A stretch of DNA of 64,000 nt from Actibacterium ureilyticum (GTDB lineage: Bacteria > Pseudomonadota > Alphaproteobacteria > Rhodobacterales > Rhodobacteraceae). This document shows positions 37,822 to 45,824 of the stretch, piece by piece (within the stretch, counting starts at the first letter, position 1; each line of letters begins with the position of its first letter). The stretch spans positions 124,001-188,000 of the forward strand of contig NZ_NSBT01000020.1 of NCBI RefSeq assembly GCF_002285435.1, given 5' to 3'. Under the pieces are notes generated by a model, which had not been told where the DNA came from, made no database searches, and saw only the letters and a program-made list of their open reading frames with translations. A program made the translations under genes and the position numbers.

Positions 37822-37891
37822 CTGTTCAAAAGCCACAGCGCCCAAAGACTCCTCCCCGAACTTCGAATCACGTTGTCATCCAACTTTTCAT

Positions 37892-37915
37892 AAAACAGAA
37901 AATCTTTCTAGTTTT
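37892..37915. promoter_or_regulatory. Candidate IclR operator in the divergent gap
   Basis: An interrupted inverted repeat, AAAAC-A-GAAA-ATC-TTTC-TA-GTTTT, lies in the AT-rich gap between the flavoprotein gene (minus) and the IclR gene (plus). Its size and AT-rich arms are compatible with an IclR-type operator controlling both directions. Confidence 0.55.
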
Positions 37916-37980
37916 AAAAATTCTTCCATTTTTTATTTCTGCAACCTATAGTCTGGCGAAAGCATGCAGGAGGACACGCA

Positions 37981-38802
37981 ATGAGCAGTGCACTGGAAAA
38001 GGGCTTGTCGGTTATTTCGTACCTTTCAAGATTTCCCGAAGGCGCTCAGATCTCGGACATCGCGCGCGGCCTCGATCTGCCCGTCTCTGGTGTGCATCGC
38101 CTGCTGAAAGAGCTGGAAAATCTGGGCTATGCCCAACAGACGCGGGATCACGGTGACTATCGGCTGACGCTGAAGTTGGCGACCGCTGGTCTGAGCTTTC
38201 TTGCGCGCACCGGCATACCCGACCTGAGCCAGCCCATTCTGGACGCGCTTGCCGCCAAATCCGGCGAGCTGGTCCGGATGGCGCTTTCGGATGGGCAGCA
38301 GCTGGTCTGGGTCGGGGTGGCTCAGGGCGCGACCTCTGGTCTGCGCTATGATCCCGGTGCCGAACATGGCCAGATCGTCCATCTGGCAACCGCTTCGGGC
38401 GGTCAGGCCTGGCTTGCCGCGATGGCCGATAACGACGCGGTTGAGGCGGTCGTGAAGCAGGGGTTGGAAAAGCCCGATGGCGCGGGCGTTTCGGCCCCGC
38501 AAACCATCACCGATCTGCTTGCCGTGATCAGCGGCGTCCGCAAGAAAGGCTATGCCATGAACGCCAACAGCTTCATGCTGGGCATGGCGGCCATCGCCGT
38601 GGTGATCCGTCACCCCGAAACCGACCTGCCCATCGGCACGGTCTCGATTGCGGGGCCTTCGGCGCGCGCCACACCAGAGCGGCTGCTTGCCTGCCTGCCC
38701 GACCTGCAGGAGGCGGCGCTTGAACTCTCCCAGGCAAGCCATGCCGGACGCAGCTTCAATGCCTGGTACGCCGACCGCAGCGAAGGACGGAAAGGGGCGT
38801 GA
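37981..38802 (+). CDS. IclR-family transcriptional regulator
   Basis: A 273-residue regulator: N-terminal winged helix (LSVISYLSRFPEGAQISDIARGLDLPVSGVHRLLKELENLGY, in parts) and C-terminal effector-binding GAF-like domain (GELVRMALSDGQQLVWVG ... LATASGGQAWLA). Family members respond to aromatic or small organic acids such as protocatechuate, shikimate or glyoxylate. It sits between two divergent catabolic arms and its stop overlaps the next gene, so it probably regulates itself and both arms. Confidence 0.93.
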   Translation: MSSALEKGLSVISYLSRFPEGAQISDIARGLDLPVSGVHRLLKELENLGYAQQTRDHGDYRLTLKLATAGLSFLARTGIPDLSQPILDALAAKSGELVRMALSDGQQLVWVGVAQGATSGLRYDPGAEHGQIVHLATASGGQAWLAAMADNDAVEAVVKQGLEKPDGAGVSAPQTITDLLAVISGVRKKGYAMNANSFMLGMAAIAVVIRHPETDLPIGTVSIAGPSARATPERLLACLPDLQEAALELSQASHAGRSFNAWYADRSEGRKGA

Positions 38803-40559
38803 CCCACGCGACCATGCCGGATGCTGCTCCGCAGGACGGGGACAGCTATGATTTGATCGTTGTGGGGTCCGGTGCCGGTGGGCTGTCGGCAGCGGTGACG
38901 GCGGCCCATCTGGGGCTGCGCGTTGCGGTGCTTGAAAAAGAGCCGGTGCTGGGCGGGACCACCGCCTGGTCCGGCGGCTGGCTGTGGATCCCGCGCAATC
39001 CGCTGGCCATCGAGGCCGGGATCGAAGAGCCGGTCGAGGCGCCTTTGCGCTATCTCGAAAGCGTCATGGGCAACCGGGCGCGGGACCCGCGGATCGACAT
39101 GTTTCTGAAGACCGGTCCCGAGATGGTGCGCTTTTTCCGTGACCGGACTGCTTTGGAATGGATCGACGGCAACGCGGTGCCGGATTTCGTCGATCTTCCC
39201 GGATCGGTCGGCGGCGGGCGCTCGCTTTGTGCCGCACCTTATGACGGGCGCGGGCTTGGCCGCTGGATCACCAAACTGCGTCCGCCGCTTGGGGTCATAT
39301 CCATCGGCGGACTTGGCATCGCCGCGGGCGCCGACCTGCGCCATTTCTTCAACGCAACGCGCCGGGTTCAGTCGGGGCTGCATGTGCTGAGCCGTTTGGG
39401 AAAACACGCATGGGATCTTGTGGCGCACCGGCGCGGCATGCAGCTGGCCAACGGCAACGCCCTTGTGGCGCGGTTGCTGCGCGCGGCGCTTGACCGTGAC
39501 GTGGCGCTGTTCACCGACTGTCCCGTGCGCATGGTGACGATTGAACGCGACCGCATCACCGGCGTTACCCTGGAAACGGGGGCGCGGCTGAACGCGCGTG
39601 CCGGGGTCGTTCTGGCCGCCGGTGGATTTCCCCATGACGCCGCCCTTCAACGGCATCTGTTCGGTCCCGAAACCGGCACGGCGCATTATTCTGCCGCGCC
39701 CTCGGGCAATACCGGCGACGGGCTGAAGATCGGCAAGGCCGCCGGTGCGAGCGTCGAGACGGACCTTGCCAATGGCGGCGCCTGGGCGCCGGTTTCCAGG
39801 GTTCCGCAGGGCGATGGCACAATGGCGCACTTTCCGCATCTGATCGAACGCGCGAAACCCGGCATCATCGCTGTCACCGGGCGCGGCGAACGCTTCACCA
39901 ACGAGGCCGACAGCTATCACGCGTTCATGCGCAGACTGTTCGATGTCTCGGCCGATACGTCGGACATCCATTGCTGGCTGATCGCCGATCACAAGGCGCA
40001 GCGGCGCTGGGGTCTTGGCTGGTCGCGCTGCTTTCCCTTCCCGCTGCGGCCCTATCAGCGCAAGGGCTACCTCAAATCCGCGGGCAGCCTTGCCGCGCTG
40101 GCGACGGAATGCGGGCTGGACGCGGCCACGCTGGAACAGACGGTCAGCCGTTTCAATGCACATGCCATCCAGGGCAAGGACCCCGAGTTCGGGCGTGGCG
40201 AGTCGCGCTACAACAAGGTTCAGGGCGACCCCGAGCACCGCCCGAACCCGGCGCTTGGCCCGCTCACCTCGGCGCCGTTTCACGCGGTTCGGATCGTGCC
40301 GGGCAGCTTGGGGACATTCGCCGGCCTCGCCACGGATGAATATGCCCGTGTGCTGGATGCCAGCCGGGCACCTATCCCCGGACTGTTCGCGGCGGGCAAT
40401 GACATGAGCTCGATCTTTGCCGGGCATTACCCAAGCGGCGGCATCACGCTGGGCCCGGCCATGACCTTTGGCTACATCGCCGCCCATACCGCCGCCGGGC
40501 GCATGGGCCCCGACGCAACATCCCCGAACATCGAAGGAGGCCCTCATGCCACTGTTTGA
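38799..40559 (+). CDS. FAD-dependent flavoprotein, paralogue of the 36.1-37.8 kb protein
   Basis: A 586-residue flavoprotein of the same family as its divergent neighbour: IVVGSGAGGLSAAVTAAHLG, GGTTAWSGGWLWIPRNP, and the C-terminal GLFAAGNDMSSIFAGHYPSGGITLGP. The paralogy suggests successive or opposite dehydrogenation steps on related substrates. The GTG at 38799 overlaps the IclR stop (GTGA); an ATG five codons later (38814) is an alternative. Its end overlaps the NIPSNAP gene start by 14 bases. Confidence 0.9.
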   Translation: MTHATMPDAAPQDGDSYDLIVVGSGAGGLSAAVTAAHLGLRVAVLEKEPVLGGTTAWSGGWLWIPRNPLAIEAGIEEPVEAPLRYLESVMGNRARDPRIDMFLKTGPEMVRFFRDRTALEWIDGNAVPDFVDLPGSVGGGRSLCAAPYDGRGLGRWITKLRPPLGVISIGGLGIAAGADLRHFFNATRRVQSGLHVLSRLGKHAWDLVAHRRGMQLANGNALVARLLRAALDRDVALFTDCPVRMVTIERDRITGVTLETGARLNARAGVVLAAGGFPHDAALQRHLFGPETGTAHYSAAPSGNTGDGLKIGKAAGASVETDLANGGAWAPVSRVPQGDGTMAHFPHLIERAKPGIIAVTGRGERFTNEADSYHAFMRRLFDVSADTSDIHCWLIADHKAQRRWGLGWSRCFPFPLRPYQRKGYLKSAGSLAALATECGLDAATLEQTVSRFNAHAIQGKDPEFGRGESRYNKVQGDPEHRPNPALGPLTSAPFHAVRIVPGSLGTFAGLATDEYARVLDASRAPIPGLFAAGNDMSSIFAGHYPSGGITLGPAMTFGYIAAHTAAGRMGPDATSPNIEGGPHATV

Positions 40560-41163
40560 CATCACCACGCTCAACACCGAGCTTTTCGCGACGCCCAAGA
40601 TCGCGCCCGCGCTGCAAAGCTGGCTTGCCGCACCCCAGGCCCGGGGGACCCTGTTGGGCGCTTGGGCCCCCGATATCGGCACGTTGAATGATATCATCCT
40701 GCTGCGCCAATACGCCGATGCCGACGAACTGATCGCCGAGCGCAAACGCACCCGTCTTTCCGACAACCCGTTCGGCTGTATGGAGCATCTGCGCGGCTGG
40801 ACCGCCGACAGCTATATTCCACTGGAGTTCTCTTTGCCGGTGACGCCCGGCGAATATGGCAAGGTCTATGAAATCCGCACTTATCGACCCAAGCTGAACG
40901 GCATGGCCCCCACGATCGAGAAATGGGCCGAGGCGCTGCCCCCGCGCGAGGAATATTCACCCTGTTCCATCGCCATGTATTCGCTGGACGGCCTGACCCG
41001 CTTCACGCAGATCTGGCCTTATGACAGCGCCAATCACCGGGCCGAATTGCGGGCCAGGACCGTGGCCGATGGTGTCTGGCCGCCAAAGGGCGGGCCAGCA
41101 TGGCTTTCGGCCGACATGGTCTCGACCCTTGCCGTTCCGCTGCCGTTTTCACCGCTTGGCTAA
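40546..41163 (+). CDS. NIPSNAP-family protein
   Basis: A 205-residue protein made of two dimeric alpha/beta-barrel (NIPSNAP) halves; the second begins with the hallmark YEIRTYRPKLNG, and FTQIWPYDSANHRAELRAR follows. Function of the family is poorly known; in bacteria it accompanies degradation operons. The ATG at 40546, with a GAAGGAGG ribosome site inside the end of the preceding gene, is the clear start. It sits directly before the TIM-barrel gene. Confidence 0.85.
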   Translation: MPLFDITTLNTELFATPKIAPALQSWLAAPQARGTLLGAWAPDIGTLNDIILLRQYADADELIAERKRTRLSDNPFGCMEHLRGWTADSYIPLEFSLPVTPGEYGKVYEIRTYRPKLNGMAPTIEKWAEALPPREEYSPCSIAMYSLDGLTRFTQIWPYDSANHRAELRARTVADGVWPPKGGPAWLSADMVSTLAVPLPFSPLG

Positions 41164-41166
41164 GCG

Positions 41167-42021
41167 ATGGGGTATCGGTATTCCTTGGCCTTTCTGACCG
41201 TGTCCGAGCTTCCACCGCCCCGCGCGGTGGAGGTCGCGGCAAGGGCGGGTTTCGATTGCGTCGGTCTGCGCCTGCTGCCGTCGGGCACGGACGGCCCCTA
41301 TCCGATCCTGACCGACCGGGCGCTGCAGCGCGCGACCCTTGCCGCCCTACGTGACACCGGCGTCACGCTTGCCGATATCGAGATCATCAGGATCACCCCT
41401 GATTTCGACGTCGAAGGCACGCTGGCGTTTCTTGAGACCGGCGCGCGGCTGGGAGCGACCAATATCCTTACCGCCGGTTACGACCCCGACGAAAACCGCA
41501 TGATCGACAATTACGGTGCGTTTTGCGAACTGGCACAGGGCCACGGCATGACCGCCGACCTCGAATTCATGCCCTGGACCAATGTGGCAACTGTCGGTGA
41601 TGCCGCACGCATCGTCGCTGCGGTGAACCATTCCGCCGCCGGTGTTCTGGTGGATGCGCTGCATGTGCAGCGATCCGACAGCCCATTTGCGGATATTGCG
41701 GCGCTGCAGGACGAATGGATCCACTATGCACAGCTTTGCGACGCGCCGGGTGTGTTCGACCAAAGGTATGACGCCCTGATCGCGACAGCGCGCGAGAACC
41801 GGCAAATGCCCGGCGACGGGGATTTCGATTTCGATGCACTTCTGACCGCGCTGCCGGACGATATCGTGCTCAGCGTCGAGGTGCCTCAGCTGCACCGGAA
41901 CCCGGTTGTTCCCGCTTCGAAGCGCGCGGCCGAGGCTTTGACCAAGGCAAAGCGCGTTGGCTCATCCAGATCGGATCTGCACGCCAGCGGCCCGCGGGTT
42001 GGGCATATTGTTGACGAATAG
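41167..42021 (+). CDS. Xylose isomerase-like TIM-barrel protein (sugar phosphate isomerase/epimerase or dehydroshikimate dehydratase type)
   Basis: A 284-residue AP-endonuclease-2 fold protein. Metal-binding residues expected of the family are visible: Glu in ADLEFMPW, Asp and His in GVLVDALHVQRS, then a late Glu in LSVEVPQL. Such proteins include epimerases and the catabolic 3-dehydroshikimate dehydratases (QuiC/AsbF type). The AroE-like dehydrogenase in the same locus makes the dehydratase option attractive but unproven. It begins 4 bases after the NIPSNAP stop, so the genes are one operon. Confidence 0.85.
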   Translation: MGYRYSLAFLTVSELPPPRAVEVAARAGFDCVGLRLLPSGTDGPYPILTDRALQRATLAALRDTGVTLADIEIIRITPDFDVEGTLAFLETGARLGATNILTAGYDPDENRMIDNYGAFCELAQGHGMTADLEFMPWTNVATVGDAARIVAAVNHSAAGVLVDALHVQRSDSPFADIAALQDEWIHYAQLCDAPGVFDQRYDALIATARENRQMPGDGDFDFDALLTALPDDIVLSVEVPQLHRNPVVPASKRAAEALTKAKRVGSSRSDLHASGPRVGHIVDE

Positions 42022-42033
42022 GCAGAAAACCCG

Positions 42034-42384
42034 CGTGCATGGCCGCGCCGTCAGCTTGGTGGCACAGTAACGTCGCCCGCGCCCGGCCCGCATCGCCAGA
42101 TTCATGTCTTGGGGCCAAAGCTGCCCCGCGCCTCGCGATTGCGGGGTCGTCAGCACCTCGTAAAGCGGCGTCTGGGCAAAGCGGCCAGGCCGCAATGGCA
42201 GCGTGCGCGATACCGGCAGGGTGTTTTCCCAGTTCAGCCATTCCTGCACATAGGCAAGGGCAAAGGTCCCGTCCGGATCGCGCGGAAACTGCCGCATCAG
42301 CCGGTACAGGAGCAGATGGCGGATGCCGGGCTTGATCTGAAAGGCGGCAAAATCATGAATTGCCCCCTCGCAGCTTTGCAGCAT
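42034..42384 (-). CDS. Unrecognised short open frame, possibly a gene fragment
   Basis: A minus-strand frame of about 117-140 codons overlapping the 3' end of the LysR gene. The central part (HLLLYRLMRQFPRDPDGTF, then YVQEWLNWENTLPVSRTLP) looks like genuine protein, but the last third (after LWPQDMNLAMRAGR) becomes Arg/Cys-rich and shadow-like, as though the frame was lost; the frame as such stays open to 41962. I recognise no family. It may be a truncated or frameshifted enzyme subunit left between two catabolic clusters, or a chance frame. The start and end given are approximate. Confidence 0.35.
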
Positions 42385-43279
42385 TCAGGCGAAAGCGCCG
42401 TGCCCGGTCCTTGACCCACAAAGCGAATTCATGTGCCGCGGGCATTTCAGCGCGCTGCTCGGGTTGTACCAGCCAATAGCTGTCCGCGGTTGGCACCGGA
42501 CCGCCAAAGGGAAGGACCAGTTCGTTATTCGCAAGTTCGGTTTCGACATAAAGCAGCGGAACAACCGCCAGCCCCAGCCCGCTTTTGGCGGCTGATATCA
42601 ACAGCTCGCTATGGGGGAACCTTGGGCCGCGAATGGCGCCCTTGTGCCCCAGCCCGGCGCCATGCAGCCAGGTCAGCCACAGATCGGGGCGGCTGGCATT
42701 CTGAAGCGTGGGCAATGTATCGAAATCCAGCTCCTGGTCCGGGATATAGCCCTGCCATGCATGCGGTGCGCCAACAACGACAAGCTCTTCGCGAAACAGC
42801 TCCTGCGAGCGTGTTGCCGTCCACGCGCCGCGTCCGCGCAGGATGGCGGCGTCGATCCGCGTTTCGGTGAAATCGATATTCTTGGTCGTGGTGACGAAGT
42901 CGAGGATGGTCTCGGGGCGGTCCTTCAGGAAATCATGAAGCCGGGGTGTCAGCCAGCGGGACGCCAGCGTGGGATGGGCGCAGATCATCAGCGCGGCTTC
43001 CAAAGACTGGCCCCTGACGCAATTCACGGATGCCTGTTCGATCTGGTCAAGCCCGCTTGAGATCTCGTTGAGATAGGATTTGGCGATTTCAGTCAGGATG
43101 AGCCGCGAGCCGACGCGTTCGAACAGTTTCACCCCCAGCAGGGCTTCAAGATTGCTGATCTGACGGCTGATCCCGCTTTGCGTGACGGACAAATCCTCGG
43201 CCGCCTTGGTAAAGTTCATGTGCCGGGCCGCGGCTTCGAATGCGAGCAGCGCCGTGAGGGAAGGGGTGAAGCGTCGCAT
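42353..43279 (-). CDS. LysR-family regulator (GcvA-like)
   Basis: A 308-residue regulator with an N-terminal helix-turn-helix (LLAFEAAARHMNFTKAAEDLSVTQSGISRQI, in parts; the opening PSLTALLAFEAAAR is typical of the GcvA/AmpR branch) and a complete effector domain. It is divergent from the DadA-like gene, the usual placement of a LysR activator controlling the adjacent operon. The likely ligand is an amino acid or its catabolite. The ATG at 43279 begins the family opening MRRFTPSL. Confidence 0.93.
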   Translation of the reverse strand: MRRFTPSLTALLAFEAAARHMNFTKAAEDLSVTQSGISRQISNLEALLGVKLFERVGSRLILTEIAKSYLNEISSGLDQIEQASVNCVRGQSLEAALMICAHPTLASRWLTPRLHDFLKDRPETILDFVTTTKNIDFTETRIDAAILRGRGAWTATRSQELFREELVVVGAPHAWQGYIPDQELDFDTLPTLQNASRPDLWLTWLHGAGLGHKGAIRGPRFPHSELLISAAKSGLGLAVVPLLYVETELANNELVLPFGGPVPTADSYWLVQPEQRAEMPAAHEFALWVKDRARRFRLNAAKLRGGNS

Positions 43280-43360
43280 CGCGAGAGCCTATGATAAAAA
43301 GTCATTCAGGTCTGAGGTTTTTGACAGTTCGTCTGTTCAGCGGTCTCTGACAAACTCCAA

Positions 43361-43389
43361 TTTATCAACAACACACTCCCGTTGATCAA
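43361..43389. promoter_or_regulatory. Candidate LysR operator upstream of the amino-acid cluster
   Basis: An inverted repeat TT-t-ATCAAC (43361-43369), an 11-base gap, then GTTGAT-c-AA (43381-43389) lies between the LysR gene and the DadA-like gene. Eight of nine positions pair, as expected for a dimer site of a LysR regulator. Confidence 0.55.
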
Positions 43390-43454
43390 GGGAATTGCAG
43401 AGCCGCGCCGGGCGTGTTCACCCAAGGCTGCGCTTTGAACCATGAGGTAAGATC

Positions 43455-44735
43455 ATGCGCCATGTTGCGACGAAAGACCGCCAGGTCGCCGTGATCGGTG
43501 GGGGAATCATTGGTGTAGCCATCGCCGAGGCGCTGTTGAGACAGGGCCACAAGGTCACACTGATCGAACCTGGCGCATTTGGCGGAGAGCAGTCCGCGAG
43601 CTATGGCAACGGTGCCTTTATCAGCCCGGCTTCGGTCATCCCGATGTCGATGCCCGGCCTTTGGCGTCAGGTGCCCGGCTATCTTTTTGATCAGGGCGGC
43701 CCGCTGACGATCCGCTGGGCGTTCTTGCCGCGTCTTATGCCGTGGCTGGTCCGGTTTCTGATGGCGGGCCGAAGCAAGGCGCGCGTTGCCAGAACGGCGC
43801 GGGCCTTGTCTTCGCTGCTGTCTCAATCGCCGGTCCGTCACAGCCAGCTGGCCGCGCGGGCGGGGGTGCGGCAACTGATCCAGGACACGGGGCTTCTTTA
43901 TCTTTATTCGGACAGAAAGGCATTCGCGGCTGATCGGCTCGCCTGGCAGTTGCGGGCGCAGTGCGGTGTCAAAACCCGCGAGGTCGAAGACGCCGAGCTG
44001 CGCGCGCTGGTACCAGGTCTGGCCGCGCGCTATGGCTTTGGGATCCTGTTGACCGAGGGACAGCATTGTCTGAACCCGGGGGGCTATGTGGACGCGGTCG
44101 CGCGCCATTGCCTGTCCAAGGGGGCTTCTTGGCAGAACGCGCGGGCCAGGCGCATCGTCACATCCGCCGATGCGGTGGTCGGCGTGGAAACGGATGCGGG
44201 AACGGTCGCCTGTGATACGGTCGTGGTCGCCGCCGGGATACACTCCACCGCTTTTTCCAGGCCCTTCGGCGACCGAATTCCGCTTGAATCCGAGCGGGGC
44301 TATCACGTGGAATTTGCCGGCACACCGCTTGATCTGAAAATTCCGGTCATGCCCCAGGACCTGAAGGTTGCCATTGTCCAGACAGCGGGCGGTTTGCGCG
44401 TCGCGGGCCAGGTTGAATTCGCGTCGGCAAAGGCGGCCCCGAACTGGAAGCGCGCCGATCTGCTGGGTGAAAAGCTGCGCTTTTGCTTTCCGGACGTTCC
44501 GGTGACAGGCGCAGGAATTGCGGCGCGCCGCTGGCAGGGCAACCGCCCGTCGACCCCGGATGGGCTGCCTGTCATCGGACGCGCCCGAAAGAACGCGCAT
44601 GTGTTTTACGCGTTCGGTCATGGCCATGTCGGGTTGAACGCGGCACCGATGACGGCCGAACTTATTGCCGACCTTGTTGCCGAAAGGCCGCCCCCGCTCG
44701 ACATCACTCCCTTTCGGCCTGACCGCTTTCGCTGA
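43455..44735 (+). CDS. DadA-like FAD-dependent D-amino-acid dehydrogenase
   Basis: A 426-residue DAO-fold flavoprotein: dinucleotide motif VAVIGGGIIGVAIAEALLRQGHKVTLIE, GEQSASYGNGAFISPAS, and the C-terminal FAD region RRWQGNRPSTPDGLPVIGR with FYAFGHGHVGLNAAPMT. The layout matches DadA-type dehydrogenases that oxidise D-amino acids to 2-keto acids and pass electrons to the respiratory chain. First gene of the LysR-headed cluster; an ATGAGGTAAG ribosome site precedes it. Substrate specificity cannot be read from sequence. Confidence 0.9.
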   Translation: MRHVATKDRQVAVIGGGIIGVAIAEALLRQGHKVTLIEPGAFGGEQSASYGNGAFISPASVIPMSMPGLWRQVPGYLFDQGGPLTIRWAFLPRLMPWLVRFLMAGRSKARVARTARALSSLLSQSPVRHSQLAARAGVRQLIQDTGLLYLYSDRKAFAADRLAWQLRAQCGVKTREVEDAELRALVPGLAARYGFGILLTEGQHCLNPGGYVDAVARHCLSKGASWQNARARRIVTSADAVVGVETDAGTVACDTVVVAAGIHSTAFSRPFGDRIPLESERGYHVEFAGTPLDLKIPVMPQDLKVAIVQTAGGLRVAGQVEFASAKAAPNWKRADLLGEKLRFCFPDVPVTGAGIAARRWQGNRPSTPDGLPVIGRARKNAHVFYAFGHGHVGLNAAPMTAELIADLVAERPPPLDITPFRPDRFR

Positions 44736-44821
44736 CAGCCGGGCCGCCATTTTCCACCCTTGCCGCACTTGGCCACGCCGCGCGTGGTCCGATCCCCCAT
44801 GCTTTTTGACGGAGACCGCAC

Positions 44822-45817
44822 ATGACGCATCAAACCCCCATTGGAACCGCACTGCCACCGGCGGATGATCTGAGGATCCTCTTTGCTCATGGCGCCTATG
44901 ACATGAAGCGGATCTTCGACGCCACGGCGCACGGGATCAACACGATGCAAGTCAGCAACTACGCCGATCTGGAAAGTGCCCTGCCCGAGGCGGATGTGCT
45001 GGTCGTTTCCGGCCTGTGGAAGAACGATCTTTTGAAACATGCCCCGAAGCTTCGATATATTCAGTCGGTCAGTTCGGGTACCAACCAATACGACACCAAC
45101 GCATTGCAAGGACACGGTATCCGGCTGGCATCGGGGCAGGGCGTGAACAGGAACGCCGTGTCCGAACACGCGATCGGGTTGCTTCTGTCGCTGACACGGC
45201 GTCTGGCTTTCGCGCGCGACAATCAGCATGCGGCGTTCTGGCGGGCCGAGCAGACCGATCCAATGCAGCGCGAGGACGAACTGCCCGGCAAAACCATGGT
45301 GATCGTCGGCACCGGCGGGATCGGCGACCGGATCGCCAAGCTGGCCCAAGCGTTCGACATGACCGTGATCGGTGTCCGCCGAGACCCGGCAAAGGGCAAG
45401 GGGGCGGCCGACGAGGTGCATTCGTTCAAGGATCTTCATTCGGTTCTGCCGCGCGCCGACGTGCTGGTGCTGAGTTGTCCGCTGACCGACGAAACACGCA
45501 ACATCATCGATGCCAAAGCCCTGGCCCAATTGAAAAGGACGGCGCTGTTCATCAACGTGGCGCGTGGCGCCTGCGTGGACGAAGGCGCTCTGGTCCAGGC
45601 GTTGCGCGACAACCGGATCGCAGGTGCCGGCCTGGATGTGACCGCGACCGAGCCGCTGCCCGCCGACAGCCCGATCTGGAGGATGCAGAATGTTGTGCTG
45701 ACCCCGCATGCCGCGGGTGAAACGCGCCTGTACGAGCGCAATGTGCTTAGTCTTTTGAACCGGAATCTCGACCGTCTTTGGGCGGGCGAGAGCACCATTG
45801 TGAATCAGATCGTCTGA
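44822..45817 (+). CDS. D-2-hydroxyacid dehydrogenase
   Basis: A 331-residue NAD(P)-dependent 2-hydroxyacid dehydrogenase. Visible are the nucleotide motif GTGGIGDRIAKLAQAF, the catalytic Arg in NVARGACVDEGAL, Glu in LDVTATEPLP and His in LTPHAAGE. It interconverts 2-keto acids and D-2-hydroxy acids, so it could reduce the keto acid made by the DadA-like enzyme or by the aminotransferase beside it. The gene lies 86 bases after the dehydrogenase and 7 bases before the aminotransferase. Confidence 0.92.
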   Translation: MTHQTPIGTALPPADDLRILFAHGAYDMKRIFDATAHGINTMQVSNYADLESALPEADVLVVSGLWKNDLLKHAPKLRYIQSVSSGTNQYDTNALQGHGIRLASGQGVNRNAVSEHAIGLLLSLTRRLAFARDNQHAAFWRAEQTDPMQREDELPGKTMVIVGTGGIGDRIAKLAQAFDMTVIGVRRDPAKGKGAADEVHSFKDLHSVLPRADVLVLSCPLTDETRNIIDAKALAQLKRTALFINVARGACVDEGALVQALRDNRIAGAGLDVTATEPLPADSPIWRMQNVVLTPHAAGETRLYERNVLSLLNRNLDRLWAGESTIVNQIV

Positions 45818-45824
45818 GGTTCGC

